DNA of 64,000 nt from Gorillibacterium timonense (GTDB taxonomy: Bacteria; Bacillota; Bacilli; Paenibacillales; NBRC-103111). Made by a program: the position numbers and the translations under genes. The stretch lies in the NCBI RefSeq assembly GCF_001457415.1, contig NZ_LN881722.1, forward strand, positions 665,176 to 729,175, given 5' to 3'. Within the stretch, counting starts at the first letter, position 1. Each line of letters begins with the position of its first letter. The notes under the pieces were generated by a model. It saw only the letters and a list, made by a program, of their open reading frames with translations. It was not told the origin of the DNA and did not search any database. Positions 63,804 through 64,000 of this stretch are shown here, piece by piece.

Positions 63804-63901
63804 AACGAGTGGTAAGGACGCGACTTTCGGACTTCGGTTCGGAAGGAGCACAACAAACACGCAAGTGTTAAGTAATGAGCTTAATGAAACGATCTATAAA
63901 C

Positions 63902-64000
63902 TTTTATGGAGAGTTTGATCCTGGCTCAGGACGAACGCTGGCGGCGTGCCTAATACATGCAAGTCGAGCGGAGTTTACTGGAATCTTCGGATGAAGGTAA
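63902..64000 (+). rRNA. 16S ribosomal RNA, 5' end (partial)
   Basis: The universal 16S start GGAGAGTTTGATCCTGGCTC lies at 63908-63927, followed by GACGAACGCTGGCGGCGTGC and CATGCAAGTCGAGCGGAG. The window ends inside variable region V1. The rest of the operon is outside the window. Confidence 0.97.

Overview
The window is chromosomal DNA from a spore-forming, moderately GC-rich Firmicute, most likely a member of the Paenibacillaceae. The evidence is strong AGGAGG-type ribosome binding sites with frequent TTG and GTG starts, a SigI/RsgI pair, stalk-domain and GH18 spore-type proteins, a T-box ahead of ilvB, PerR/Fur/CodY-type operators, ytqA-ytqB and perR/ygxA-rRNA gene order as in Bacillus, and the 5' end of a 16S rRNA gene at the right edge. 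No phage, transposase, integrase or CRISPR array was seen.

Layout. 1-2616: end of a MoxR-DUF58-DUF4129 operon. 2958-7489: complete branched-chain amino acid ABC transporter (livHMGF plus binding protein) behind a near-consensus CodY box. 7680-17814: accessory stretch with two AraC-GyrI regulators, two stand-alone GyrI-like proteins, a B12-binding radical SAM enzyme, a divergent TetR/MMPL pair with a Fur-like box between them, and an aminoglycoside-nucleotidyltransferase-like gene. 17955-21142: minus-strand genes, namely a CD3324-type small DNA-binding protein, manA, ytqB and ytqA. 21348-25853: WGxxGxxG protein, a 57-residue protein, trmB, a GT2 glycosyltransferase, then infC (AUC start, attenuator leader)-rpmI-rplT. 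26401-27435: ferredoxin-NADP reductase with a nearly perfect Fur box. 27580-34436: ilvB-ilvN-ilvC-leuA under a leucine T-box, then leuB. 34939-36035: a GcvH-like protein and a small CxxC protein, both with long leaders. 36298-41884: sigI-rsgI, gluQ, an oxidoreductase, thyA-dfrA. 42033-43671: a stalk-domain protein, two tandem micro transcription units encoding 10- and 14-residue peptides, and a second CD3324 gene. 44616-48617: sulfate ABC transporter. 48986-53414: gatCAB, an acetyltransferase and an MgtC-like protein. 53504-63595: perR, a GH18 protein, a GH127/AraC/GH2 carbohydrate module that looks inserted, and ygxA. 63602-64000: rRNA promoters, leader and 16S start.

How the parts fit. CodY (BCAA uptake) and the leucine T-box (BCAA synthesis) would balance supply of the same amino acids. 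Fur-type and PerR-type boxes link an MMPL exporter, a flavin reductase and perR to metal and redox state. The accessory part combines ligand-sensing regulators, an exporter and a drug-modifying enzyme family. The least explained elements are the two micro-ORF units near 43 kb, a roughly 100-bp repeat with terminal inverted repeats present twice (33.0 and 62.3 kb), and several long structured leaders.
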